8,453 bases of DNA from Verrucomicrobiales bacterium (GCA_017853785.1 JAFMIX010000083.1:1-8453), one strand, 5' to 3'. Shown: positions 1-7,126, numbered from the stretch's first letter. The notes: generated from the letters alone by a model not told the origin. Numbers and translations are program-made.

Positions 1-264
1 GCGCAAGGCATCGTGTGGGCCTACTACAACCTCTTCCAAATCGCGCGCCTGCCGGACGAAGCCTTCCGCGGAGTGTTCAAGGCCGTGTTCACCTTCGCGC
101 TGCCGATGCTGCTTGTCGTCAACGTCCCCGTGCGCCTGCTCGCCGACAAACTGGCCGACCCGTGGAGCATCGTGCAATTGTTGATCATGGGTATGGTTTG
201 CGCGCTCGCCTCGGAATGGTGGTGGGCCAAATCCCTGAAGCGCTACACCAGCGCGAGTTCGTAG
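1..264 (+). CDS. ABC-2 type transporter permease, C-terminal part (5' end outside window)
   Basis: Reading frame 1 is open from the window edge to a TAG at 262-264, giving the last 87 residues of a membrane protein. Two hydrophobic stretches are visible, about residues 27-42 (FTFALPMLLVVNVPVR) and 55-66 (VQLLIMGMVCAL), followed by a short polar tail ending YTSASS. This pattern and tail match the C-terminus of the ABC-2 family permeases of the DUF990/COG3694 type, which pair with an ATPase and a second permease to export an unknown substrate. The partners would lie to the left, outside the window. A GTG at 13 could be read as a start, but the frame runs on upstream and the protein is clearly incomplete. 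The gene converges with the phosphohexomutase gene. The family call rests on recalled similarity; the substrate is unknown. Confidence 0.72.
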   Translation, partial: AQGIVWAYYNLFQIARLPDEAFRGVFKAVFTFALPMLLVVNVPVRLLADKLADPWSIVQLLIMGMVCALASEWWWAKSLKRYTSASS

Positions 265-266
265 CA

Positions 267-299
267 ATGCCCGGCAGGCCTGCGCTGCCGCGCGGGCAT
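267..299. repeat. GC-rich inverted repeat (hairpin) between convergent genes
   Basis: The arms ATGCCCG (267-273) and CGGGCAT (293-299) are perfect complements. Inside them GCAG (274-277) pairs with CTGC (285-288), leaving a 4-nt bulge at 289-292 and a 7-nt loop. It begins three bases after the permease stop codon. It may help terminate the + transcript, but there is no U-tract directly after it, so it is listed as a repeat rather than as a terminator. Confidence 0.5.
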
Positions 300-306
300 G
301 ATATTT

Positions 307-328
307 GGGACGAGCGGCAACTCGTCCC
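307..328. terminator. Perfect 8-bp hairpin, possible bidirectional terminator between convergent genes
   Basis: GGGACGAG (307-314) and CTCGTCCC (321-328) form a perfect 8-bp stem with a 6-nt loop (315-320). It lies between the + permease stop (264) and the minus-strand phosphohexomutase stop (343-345). The position suits a terminator serving both converging transcripts. No strong T-run follows on either side (only ATATTT at 301-306, which reads AAATAT after the stem on the minus strand), so intrinsic termination is uncertain. It may instead be one copy of a dispersed palindromic repeat. Confidence 0.4.
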
Positions 329-342
329 TACCGGCATCGCGG

Positions 343-1761
<1,419 letters not shown>

Positions 1762-1766
1762 GGGAA

Positions 1767-2450
1767 TTAAACTTTGAGATCCGCCAGCGCCGGGTCGTTC
1801 GCCTCGGCCACTTTGCGCATCTTGGCGACCGCGGCTTTCATCTGCCGCTGGCTGAAGAGCGCCGTGCCGGCCACGAACGTGTCCGCCCCCGCCCGCGCAC
1901 ATTCGGCAACGGTCTGGTGGTTGATGCCACCGTCCACCTCCAAGCGGTAGCGCAGGCCGCGTTCACGCCGCCAGGCATCGGCTTGCGCAATTTTCGGCAG
2001 GCACTCGTGGATGAAACTCTGCCCCCCGAAACCGGGATTTACCGTCATCACCAGCAGCAGGTCAATCTGGTCGAGGAACGGCTCGCAGAGCGCGATATTC
2101 GTGGGCGGATTCACCGCGAGGCCGACTTTCTTGCCGAGCTTCTTGATCTCCCAGATGAGCGGGGTGACGGCGTCGCCGAGTTCGACGTGGATGATGATCT
2201 GCTCCGCGCCCGCTTTGGCGAAGGGTTCGAGCAGAATCTTCGGGCGACTGCACATGAGATGCACGTCAAAGAACATCTTGGTGAGCGGGCGCAACTGCGC
2301 GACGACCGCCGGGCCGAAGGAGATGTTCGGCACAAAATGGCCGTCCATGATGTCGAGGTGCAGCCATTCCGCACCGGACTTGGCGGCGCGCTCCACGTCT
2401 TTGGCGAGCTTGCTTAAATCGGCGGCAAGCAATGACGGGGCGATAATCAT
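1767..2450 (-). CDS. rpe: Ribulose-phosphate 3-epimerase
   Basis: A 227-residue TIM-barrel enzyme of the pentose phosphate pathway (and Calvin cycle where present) that interconverts D-ribulose 5-phosphate and D-xylulose 5-phosphate. The N-terminus MIIAPSLLAADL is the family's beta-1 signature. The metal ligands and catalytic residues are in place: His31 and Asp33 in HLDIMDGHFVPN, His64 in FDVHLM, and Asp173 in VDGGIN. The flexible loop VNPGFGGQSF (138-147) and the phosphate-binding end GTALF (195-199) are also present. Length matches the family. The frame opens upstream to 2519, but the extension is low-complexity sequence from the repeat-bearing spacer, so the ATG at 2450 is chosen. The gene is followed after 5 bp by the phosphohexomutase gene. 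A terminator-like hairpin and 103 bp separate it from lptE, so rpe-pgm may have its own promoter. Confidence 0.95.
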   Translation of the reverse strand: MIIAPSLLAADLSKLAKDVERAAKSGAEWLHLDIMDGHFVPNISFGPAVVAQLRPLTKMFFDVHLMCSRPKILLEPFAKAGAEQIIIHVELGDAVTPLIWEIKKLGKKVGLAVNPPTNIALCEPFLDQIDLLLVMTVNPGFGGQSFIHECLPKIAQADAWRRERGLRYRLEVDGGINHQTVAECARAGADTFVAGTALFSQRQMKAAVAKMRKVAEANDPALADLKV

Positions 2451-2466
2451 TCGCTCGAGGATAGCA

Positions 2467-2487
2467 GATGGAGGATGGCGGATGGAA
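2467..2487. repeat. Three tandem 7-bp units (GATGGMR) in the rpe leader
   Basis: GATGGAG (2467-2473), GATGGCG (2474-2480) and GATGGAA (2481-2487) run head to tail, 17 bp upstream of the rpe start codon. On the rpe sense strand they read as CCATC-rich units. No function can be assigned. Short tandem runs of this sort can vary in copy number by slippage and would here alter the untranslated leader. Confidence 0.6.
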
Positions 2488-2517
2488 GGTGTAAAATATC
2501 CTGATGCAAGGCCGGCC

Positions 2518-2539
2518 AAAAAACCGACCCCTGCGGGTC
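2518..2539 (-). terminator. Probable intrinsic terminator after lptE
   Basis: On the minus strand GACCC (plus 2539-2535) and GGGTC (2530-2526) make a 5-bp GC-rich stem with a 4-nt loop, followed by GG and then six T (plus-strand A-run 2518-2523). It begins 15 bp after the lptE stop codon. The stem is short, so termination may be partial and some read-through into rpe is likely. Confidence 0.5.
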
Positions 2540-2553
2540 ACCGCCCCGTAAAC

Positions 2554-3069
2554 TTACCACTGGCCGTCTGCGAGAATGGCAACGATGTTCTTGGCGAGGT
2601 CGGCGGCTAGTAGCGGGAGCGCCTGCCGTTCGGAGCTGGTCATGTCGTCGCCTGCACGCATGCTGGTATAGCCTTTGACCGTGCGCTCGGGAACGATGAC
2701 CGCGCCCGTGGAACGGGAGCGCGCCGTGATGGTGGCGGTGATGCTCAAGCGATAATCGCGCACGGTGAAGGTGTCTTGGGGCGAGACCGTGGTTTCCTGG
2801 CGGCCGTAACCGGTGATGACGCCGGTGAGGATGAGGTCGCTATTGTCGCGGGTAGCGAGCTTGTAGGTGCCGTCCTGCTGAAGCCGCTTGCGGATTTCGG
2901 TGGTGAGCGCGTCGGTCAGGTGCGGTTCGAGCGTCTGGTTGGCGAACGGCGTGACCTGCACGGACTTCTCGCCGGCAGCGTGGCCGTTGGTCGGACCGAG
3001 CGTGTAGCCGGCGCAACCGGTGAGGACGAGGACGAGCAAGGTGGCGGCGAAACAGGCAGGGTGGCGCAT
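2554..3069 (-). CDS. lptE: LptE-like LPS-assembly lipoprotein
   Basis: A 171-residue predicted outer-membrane lipoprotein. Residues 1-19 form a lipoprotein signal peptide with a hydrophobic core and lipobox LTGC, so cleavage and lipidation are predicted at Cys19, followed by AGYTLG, as in LptE/RlpB proteins. The body has the LptE pattern: a short strand with VTPFANQTLEPHL (39-51), an amphipathic helix (LTDALTTEIRKRL, 51-63), DLILTGVITGYGR (78-90), a Tyr/Arg-rich strand YRLSITATITARSR (106-119), and a C-terminal helix. LptE plugs the LptD barrel in the final step of LPS export. It starts 4 bp after the BamD-like gene, so the two are almost certainly co-transcribed. Sequence conservation in this family is low; the call rests on architecture, length and neighbours. 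lptD is not in the window. Confidence 0.78.
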   Translation of the reverse strand: MRHPACFAATLLVLVLTGCAGYTLGPTNGHAAGEKSVQVTPFANQTLEPHLTDALTTEIRKRLQQDGTYKLATRDNSDLILTGVITGYGRQETTVSPQDTFTVRDYRLSITATITARSRSTGAVIVPERTVKGYTSMRAGDDMTSSERQALPLLAADLAKNIVAILADGQW

Positions 3070-3073
3070 AGCT

Positions 3074-4381
3074 TTATTTCTTTTCTTCGCTGGCGGCGCT
3101 CTTGGGCTTCGGACCGGAAGGCAGCCATTTCAGGTGCAGCACGTCTTTCCACCAGTGGGACTCACCCTGCTGCACGGCGGGCTCGGTGGCTTCGGCAACG
3201 GTCGAAGCGGGTTCGCCGGGAATCGGAGTGGGCACGGGCGGTAATTCGCCGGAAGCATTCTCCGGCGTGGTCGCGGTCGGAACCGGCCTCGGGGTCGGTG
3301 CGGGCATGACGGCGGTGGTGGTCGCTGCCGGCGGAACGGAAGTGTTGGCGGGCGCGGAGTCCGGGTTAGCCGGCGGGGGAGTCACGGCGACGGCGGCGGG
3401 CTCGACGCCGAGTTTGCGCTTCAAGGCGTCAATGCGCTGGCGGGCGGTCTCGGCGTAGGGCGAACTCGCGTCAGATACGAGCACTTCGTTGTAGTAGATG
3501 AGCGCGGCGCTCCATTTGGCGCGCTTCTCGTAGTATTCCGCGATGTTGAAGTTGCCGTGGGCGGCCTGGGCCTTGAGGTCGGCGATGGTTTTGCGGGCAT
3601 CCGGGATACGCGGGTCTTCGGGGTAGAGCGTGATGAAGTCGGTCAGCGCGGCGACGGATTGGGCCGCAACGCCCTGGTCGTATTCGGCGGACTTGCTCTG
3701 CTTGCGATAGGTCAGACCAGTTTTGAAGAGCGCGTCGGCGGCGATCTTGGGGCGGTCGTTGTAACGGTCGGCGGCGGCTTCGTAGGCTTTGATAGCCTGC
3801 TTGGGCTCGTCCTGTTTCTCGCGCGCTTCACCGAGCTTCAACTGCGCCTGCGCGGCGACGTCGCTGTAGGGTCCGTTTTTTACGATGGTCTCATACATCC
3901 CGGAAGTTTTGTCCATGGACGGAAAGAACGGAACATAGTTCCAGAGTTTGAAGCGCTGGCCGCCGAGATAGCGTCCGGCAATCTCGTATTGGCGACCGAG
4001 AATTTCCTGATAGTTGTCCGCCTTGGGATTGTTCTCGATGATGCGCTGGTAGGCGTTGAAAGCTTTCTCGTCGTTGCCCTTCGCCTCGAAGCAGCGACCC
4101 ATCAGATATTGGGCTTTGGGAGCGTAGTCGGAGAGCGGCCACTGTTTTTCCACGCGCCGGGCGGCTTTGAGGGCAAGGTCGTAATCTTTTTGATCGAAGG
4201 CTTGCTGGGCGACTTCAAGTTGATCTTTGGCGCGGGGGCGCTGCCATTTGCCGGTCTCGCTGCCGGCGGTTTCGTAGGTCCAGCCTTCGCCCGGAAGATA
4301 GATGATCGGCGCGGGCGAGCGGAAGGCGAACGCCAGAATGATGAAGCTGAATAAAATCCAAAGCCGGGCCGACTGTTTCAT
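3074..4381 (-). CDS. BamD-like TPR envelope protein with Pro-rich C-terminal extension
   Basis: A 435-residue exported protein. Residues 1-20 form a positively charged, hydrophobic signal segment (WILFSFIILAFAF) with no lipobox cysteine. Residues about 52-325 carry TPR/Sel1-like helical pairs of the BamD/YfiO type: AQQAFDQKDYDLALKAARR (58-76), YAPKAQYLMGRCFEAKG (86-102), DEKAFNAYQRIIENNP (104-119), AQAQLKLGEAREKQDEPKQA (177-196), FITLYPEDPRIPDARK (249-264) and a last one around 280-320. A Pro/Thr/Ala-rich stretch (about 327-405) ends in a Trp-containing charged tail (HWWKDVLHLKWLP, 409-421). BamD is part of the beta-barrel assembly machine, normally a lipoprotein of about 240-290 aa, so this version is longer and lacks the lipid anchor. 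The frame opens upstream to 4486, but MKQSARLW at 4381 gives the signal peptide. It precedes lptE, which supports an outer-membrane role. A generic TPR periplasmic protein is the alternative. Confidence 0.7.
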   Translation of the reverse strand: MKQSARLWILFSFIILAFAFRSPAPIIYLPGEGWTYETAGSETGKWQRPRAKDQLEVAQQAFDQKDYDLALKAARRVEKQWPLSDYAPKAQYLMGRCFEAKGNDEKAFNAYQRIIENNPKADNYQEILGRQYEIAGRYLGGQRFKLWNYVPFFPSMDKTSGMYETIVKNGPYSDVAAQAQLKLGEAREKQDEPKQAIKAYEAAADRYNDRPKIAADALFKTGLTYRKQSKSAEYDQGVAAQSVAALTDFITLYPEDPRIPDARKTIADLKAQAAHGNFNIAEYYEKRAKWSAALIYYNEVLVSDASSPYAETARQRIDALKRKLGVEPAAVAVTPPPANPDSAPANTSVPPAATTTAVMPAPTPRPVPTATTPENASGELPPVPTPIPGEPASTVAEATEPAVQQGESHWWKDVLHLKWLPSGPKPKSAASEEKK

Positions 4382-4442
4382 GCTGGAACCGTAACGACGC
4401 GCGGGAATCAAGGCAAGCAAAAGTCCGGTTTCGGGCGGTGGG

Positions 4443-5048
4443 CTAGGCCAACGCCTGCTGCAACAACGCGGTCTCGCGCGGCCCATAGGATAGTTTCAGC
4501 GCGTGCGCATGCGCGGCTGGCGTCATCTTTTTCCAGGATTTTTGAAGGGCGTTGACGACCTTGTCCGGCTCGGTCTTGGCAGCGAGGTCCGCGAACTGAA
4601 ATTCCAGGAACACGAGACATAGCGCGTCTTCCAGCACGCGGCTGTCGGAGTCGGCGGGGAAATTCTTTTTGAGGTTAAGCGCCTGCACGCGGGCGATGAT
4701 CTCCTCCGGGTAGCCCGCTTCCCGCAAAATTTCACCCGCCTTCTGCGCGTGAAACTTTTTCAACTCCGCGCGCCATTGCAAATAGCCGGGGCGTGTCATC
4801 GGGTAATCGCTGCGCGGACTCTGCCACCGGCAAAGATGCTGGCAGCGCGCCGCAAGGCGCAGTTCCAGGGAGGCATCAGGCGCGAGGCGGAGCACCCAAT
4901 CAGTGAGTCGCCGCGCGTAGAGCAGTTCCCGCGGATGTGCCACGCCGCCATCCAGCTCCGTGTTCGGGTCGCACGAATTCTCTTCATCGAAACGCTGGAT
5001 GGCTGCGACAAAACGCGCATCAGCGGTAAAACCAGTTTCAGTATTCAT
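4443..5048 (-). CDS. DUF4202 domain-containing protein
   Basis: A 201-residue soluble protein with no signal peptide or membrane segment, matching DUF4202 over its whole length. Conserved-looking features are AHPRELLYARRLTDWVLRL (37-55) with His38, ARCQHLCRW (67-75) with His71, KFHAQKAGEIL (98-108) with His100, and the acidic pair Glu140-Asp141 in LEDALCLVFLEFQ. The spread of His and Asp/Glu residues on helices recalls HD-type metal hydrolases, but that is inference, and the function of DUF4202 is not established. Its ATG at 5048 overlaps the comB stop codon (ATGA, four shared bases), so translation is very probably coupled to comB. The longer frame up to 5117 lies inside comB and is rejected. 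A 61-bp gap separates it from the BamD-like gene. Confidence 0.85.
   Translation of the reverse strand: MNTETGFTADARFVAAIQRFDEENSCDPNTELDGGVAHPRELLYARRLTDWVLRLAPDASLELRLAARCQHLCRWQSPRSDYPMTRPGYLQWRAELKKFHAQKAGEILREAGYPEEIIARVQALNLKKNFPADSDSRVLEDALCLVFLEFQFADLAAKTEPDKVVNALQKSWKKMTPAAHAHALKLSYGPRETALLQQALA
5045..5048 (-). other. ATGA stop/start overlap coupling comB to the DUF4202 gene
   Basis: The DUF4202 start codon (5048-5046) and the comB stop codon (5047-5045) share two bases in an ATGA. The only upstream purine run is GAGAAA inside the last comB codons, a weak Shine-Dalgarno. The arrangement is typical of termination-reinitiation and implies matched expression of the two proteins. Confidence 0.8.
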
Positions 5049-5800
5049 ATAGATTTCTCGATGCGTCCGTCGCGGCTCATCACCGCCACCAGAACAACCG
5101 CGTCGCGGCGCAGGCAAAACGCCACGTCTTCGCGCAACTCCGGCAACGCCAGCAGCCGCCGGCCGTTCGCGGAATGCGTCACCGCTGTGGTCAAATCATT
5201 TTGGAAACGCCGGTAAAATTCCCGCACCAGTTGCGCCGAGTCCGCGATGCCGCCGCGCACATCACTCCAGACAAGGTCCGCCAGCGCGCCCGCCGCGAGC
5301 GCGTCTTCCATGGCCGCTTGCTCGCCCGTACCGCTGCAGACGAGCAGCAGGTTTTCCGGCGCAAGTTCCCGCAACCGCCGCGCCGTCGCCGCAAGATTCA
5401 GGAACGACCCCACCAGCACCGTCTGCGCCGGCGCGCATGCGCGGAGCGCCCGCGTGCCGTTCGTCGTCGTCGTCACGATGGTTTTGCCGCGCACGACGTC
5501 TGCCGTGAATTCCCGCGGCGAGTTGCCGAGATCGAAATCCGCGCCGCCGGTCTGCGCGCTGCGGATACGCAGGCCGTTGCGTTCGCCCGCGAGCAACACG
5601 CCCGGCTGCCGCGCCCGCCACGCGAGCGCCTCGGAGATTTCCGCCACCGGCACAAGCGCCGCCGCGCCATTGCCCAGCGCGGTGACGATAGTGCTCGTGG
5701 CGCGGAGGATGTCGAACACCACGCACGCCGTGCGGCTCAGATCGCGCCGCGACAGTGCATCGAATTCAGCGGGAGTGAACAGGACTTCAATCGTCTGCAT
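5045..5800 (-). CDS. comB: 2-phosphosulfolactate phosphatase family protein
   Basis: A 251-residue cytoplasmic protein of the ComB family. In methanogens ComB dephosphorylates (R)-2-phospho-3-sulfolactate to sulfolactate in coenzyme M synthesis; in most bacteria the physiological role is unclear. Family motifs appear in order: VVFDILRATSTI (27-38), AGERNGLRI (71-79), DLGNSPREF (90-98), TTTTNGTRAL (110-119), VCSGTG (154-159) and MEDALAAGALADLV (164-177). Asp30 and Arg33 of the first motif and the Thr/Asn/Gly-rich phosphate-binding loop are intact. Length is in the usual 230-250 range. The gene starts 11 bp after the glycosylase stop, and a TAGGA sequence overlapping that stop can serve as Shine-Dalgarno. 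It overlaps the DUF4202 gene by four bases. No other sulfolactate or coenzyme M genes are visible, so the substrate remains open. Confidence 0.9.
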   Translation of the reverse strand: MQTIEVLFTPAEFDALSRRDLSRTACVVFDILRATSTIVTALGNGAAALVPVAEISEALAWRARQPGVLLAGERNGLRIRSAQTGGADFDLGNSPREFTADVVRGKTIVTTTTNGTRALRACAPAQTVLVGSFLNLAATARRLRELAPENLLLVCSGTGEQAAMEDALAAGALADLVWSDVRGGIADSAQLVREFYRRFQNDLTTAVTHSANGRRLLALPELREDVAFCLRRDAVVLVAVMSRDGRIEKSI

Positions 5801-5808
5801 CTTCGGGA

Positions 5809-5813
5809 ATCCT
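5809..5813 (-). promoter_or_regulatory. Shine-Dalgarno for comB overlapping the ogg stop codon
   Basis: On the minus strand AGGA sits 9 nt before the comB ATG at 5800. Its first bases belong to the TAG stop of the glycosylase gene (5814-5812). It is the clearest ribosome-binding sequence in the window; most other genes here have none I can recognise. Confidence 0.45.
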
Positions 5814-6717
5814 ACGGCAATTTTGTTCGCATGTAATGAAAAAGATACTGCTGCGCGTAGCCGGCGTGCGACCCGAAATGCGTGGCGGCGAAATTTTCAA
5901 TCCGCTTCGCACTCGCGCGGCGCTTGGGAAAATACAGTTCCTGTAATGCGCGGCGCACCCACACATCGATCGGGAACGCGCCGTCGAAGCCGAGGCCGAA
6001 GAGCAACACGCAGTCCGCGATTTTGCGCCCGACGCCTGGCAGCCGCAGCAATTCCGCCCGCGCCGCGTCCACGGGCAACCAGCGCAGCGCGGACAAATCA
6101 ATCTCGCTGCCGGCCACAGCTTGCGCCGTGGCCAGCAGATACGGTGCGCGAAAACCCATCTTGCAATCGCGCAGATCTTTTTCCGTCAGCTCGGCGATGC
6201 GTGAAGCGGGGGGGAATGAAAATGAGCACCCCCGCGCCCCGCCCGCTCCCCCAGGGGGGGAGCGCATGTCTGAAGGACGGGTGAGTGGGAGCGTGACCAC
6301 AGGCTCGCCAAATCGGTCGCACAGCAACTCCACGATTTGCCGGATTTGCACGATCTGCTTGGTCGAGGACAGAATGAACGACGCGAGACATTCCCAAGTC
6401 TCCTGCCGCAGCAAGCGCAGGCCGCGACACGCGCGGACGGCGGCGCGCATCGGTTCGTCGTCGGGGAAGCTGGCGAGGATGGCGGCGTAATCGGCGTCCG
6501 TTTGCAGGTAGTCCGCGAGCCAACGCCAGTCAGTTTGCGGAACGGCGGTTTCGGCGACGATGGAATCCTTTTCCGCGCGCAGGCGCACCCAACGTCCGTG
6601 AATCACGCCGGTCCACGCGCCGTTTTCTTCGCGCCAACGGAATGCCTGACCGCAGCCGAGCGTGGCGGCAAGGTCGTAGTCGCAGCCGGAGAAAATCTGT
6701 TCGCGCGAGACCGCCAT
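5812..6717 (-). CDS. ogg: 8-oxoguanine DNA glycosylase/AP lyase (OGG1 type)
   Basis: A 301-residue repair enzyme that should excise 8-oxoguanine opposite cytosine and cut the abasic site. Residues about 8-95 resemble the OGG N-terminal domain (GCGQAFRW at 21-28) and 97-295 the HhH-GPD fold. Against human OGG1 the key residues line up: catalytic Lys232 (K249) in LPGVGRK, Cys236 (C253), catalytic Asp251 (D268) in FPIDVW, and Gln289 and Phe293 (Q315, F319) in AGYAQQYLF. RLLRQETWECLASFI (101-115) matches the RLLRQDPIECL helix, but the Asn that contacts the orphan cytosine (N149) is Thr119. Residues about 145-167 look like an in-frame insert before the conserved FP..SRIAEL segment, encoded by a GC-rich palindrome. 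The start at 6717 avoids overlap with the upstream ORF; an in-frame ATG at 6750 would add 11 residues. Confidence 0.88.
   Translation of the reverse strand: MAVSREQIFSGCDYDLAATLGCGQAFRWREENGAWTGVIHGRWVRLRAEKDSIVAETAVPQTDWRWLADYLQTDADYAAILASFPDDEPMRAAVRACRGLRLLRQETWECLASFILSSTKQIVQIRQIVELLCDRFGEPVVTLPLTRPSDMRSPPGGAGGARGCSFSFPPASRIAELTEKDLRDCKMGFRAPYLLATAQAVAGSEIDLSALRWLPVDAARAELLRLPGVGRKIADCVLLFGLGFDGAFPIDVWVRRALQELYFPKRRASAKRIENFAATHFGSHAGYAQQYLFHYMRTKLP
6217..6285. repeat. GC-rich palindromic insert within the ogg coding region
   Basis: The stretch has base composition unlike the flanking gene, with long C and G runs. Its core is a perfect 9-bp inverted repeat, CGCTCCCCC (6244-6252) and GGGGGAGCG (6256-6264), with a 3-nt loop. 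Outer arms CACCC (6227-6231) and GGGTG (6279-6283) nest around it. It encodes residues about 145-167 of the glycosylase (Pro/Gly/Ser/Arg-rich, low complexity) between segments that align well with OGG1 proteins. I infer a small palindromic repeat element that entered the gene without breaking its frame. Boundaries are approximate, and no second copy lies in this window. Confidence 0.55.
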
Positions 6718-6731
6718 ACGTCGCCACGAGT

Positions 6732-7004
6732 TCAGCGCAGTCCGCGGCATTCGAAGATCTGCACCCAGCGGACCGTCTTTCCATGATAATCCAACGGGAA
6801 CACGCCCACTGCGGTGACGCCGGAGAATTCCTGCGCAAGTTGCGCGGGCGGCGAGGTCGGCTGGGCGCTGCCGAGCACGGCGAGCAGCGGAAAAAAAACG
6901 GGGTTGCCGCTGGCGATGGGCATTAGCCAGTCGAAGAACGGGTTCTGCAGGGTGGAGTTGCAGAACCGGAACGCGGCCGTATCGATGGCTTCAACCGAGT
7001 GCAT
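6732..7004 (-). pseudogene. PAP2-like N-terminus fused to an unrelated C-terminus (probable deletion remnant)
   Basis: A 90-residue ORF. Residues 1-45 (MHSVEAIDTAAFRFCNSTL, then NPFFDWLMPIASGNPVFFPLLAVLG) look like the N-terminus of PAP2-family membrane phosphatases, including the first membrane segment. After about residue 46 the similarity stops: none of the PAP2 catalytic motifs (KxxxxxxRP, PSGH, SRxxxxxH) follow. Instead there is a soluble-looking tail (AQEFSGVTAVGVFPLDYHGK, then VRWVQIFECRG) resembling the end of a different protein. A family 39 glycosyltransferase is one possibility, at low confidence. The simplest reading is a deletion joining the 5' end of one gene to the 3' end of the next, with a junction near 6850-6875. 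The alternative frames after the T8 run (plus 6891-6898) do not restore a PAP2 sequence. The stop lies 14 bp before the chosen ogg start. It cannot be an active PAP2 phosphatase. Confidence 0.6.
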
Positions 7005-7126
7005 TGCGGGGAGTGTAGCGGGAAGCCATCGGATGAAAACTCAATTGCGCGACGGAATGCAAACCTTGGGATGCCGGGCCACGGCAAAGAGATTTCCAAA
7101 GCCCAAAGGTTCGCCTGCAATCGTGC
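7005..7126. other. Non-coding spacer between the PAP2-like ORF and the gene-fragment zone
   Basis: This 122-bp stretch holds no ORF with protein character on either strand. Apart from the weak promoter-like pair near the PAP2-like start I see no hairpin, repeat or RNA gene in it. With the two fragments that follow, the region 7005-7582 contains no intact gene I can support. Confidence 0.5.
7012..7039 (-). promoter_or_regulatory. Possible sigma70-like promoter upstream of the PAP2-like ORF / ogg cluster
   Basis: On the minus strand TTTTCA (plus 7039-7034) and TACACT (plus 7017-7012) are separated by 16 bp, each matching the consensus at four of six positions. The -10 box ends 7 nt before the ATG at 7004, so the leader would be nearly absent. 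It is the best candidate I see at the head of the minus-strand block, but such matches arise easily by chance. Confidence 0.22.

Noticed and set aside
1762..1902. N-terminal extension of the phosphohexomutase frame to an ATG at 1902
   Set aside because: The extension overlaps the 3' end of rpe on the same strand and is Gly/Arg-rich without homology character; the family N-terminus starts at 1761.
3557..4354. 265-codon Gly/Val-rich open frame on the + strand
   Set aside because: It is antisense to the BamD-like gene. The Gly/Val/Phe enrichment is the mirror of its Ala/Tyr/Lys-rich helical repeats, and there is no ribosome-binding site or known pattern.
4382..4442. Promoter-like pair TTGCCT / TACGGT before the BamD-like gene
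   Set aside because: The spacing is 17 bp, but the -10 box matches only three positions and lies almost on the start codon, so it is not better than chance.
5247..6284. 345-codon open frame on the + strand
   Set aside because: It spans the antisense of both comB and ogg and reads through their junction; the Ser/Arg/Ala-rich composition is typical of a shadow frame.
6211..6290. The ogg palindrome as a transcription terminator
   Set aside because: It lies inside a well-supported coding region, and no T-run follows the stem on the coding strand.
6891..6898. A8 run as a programmed or mutational frameshift site in the PAP2-like ORF
   Set aside because: Translating both other frames downstream on the minus strand gives no PAP2-like sequence, so slippage at this run would not restore the gene.
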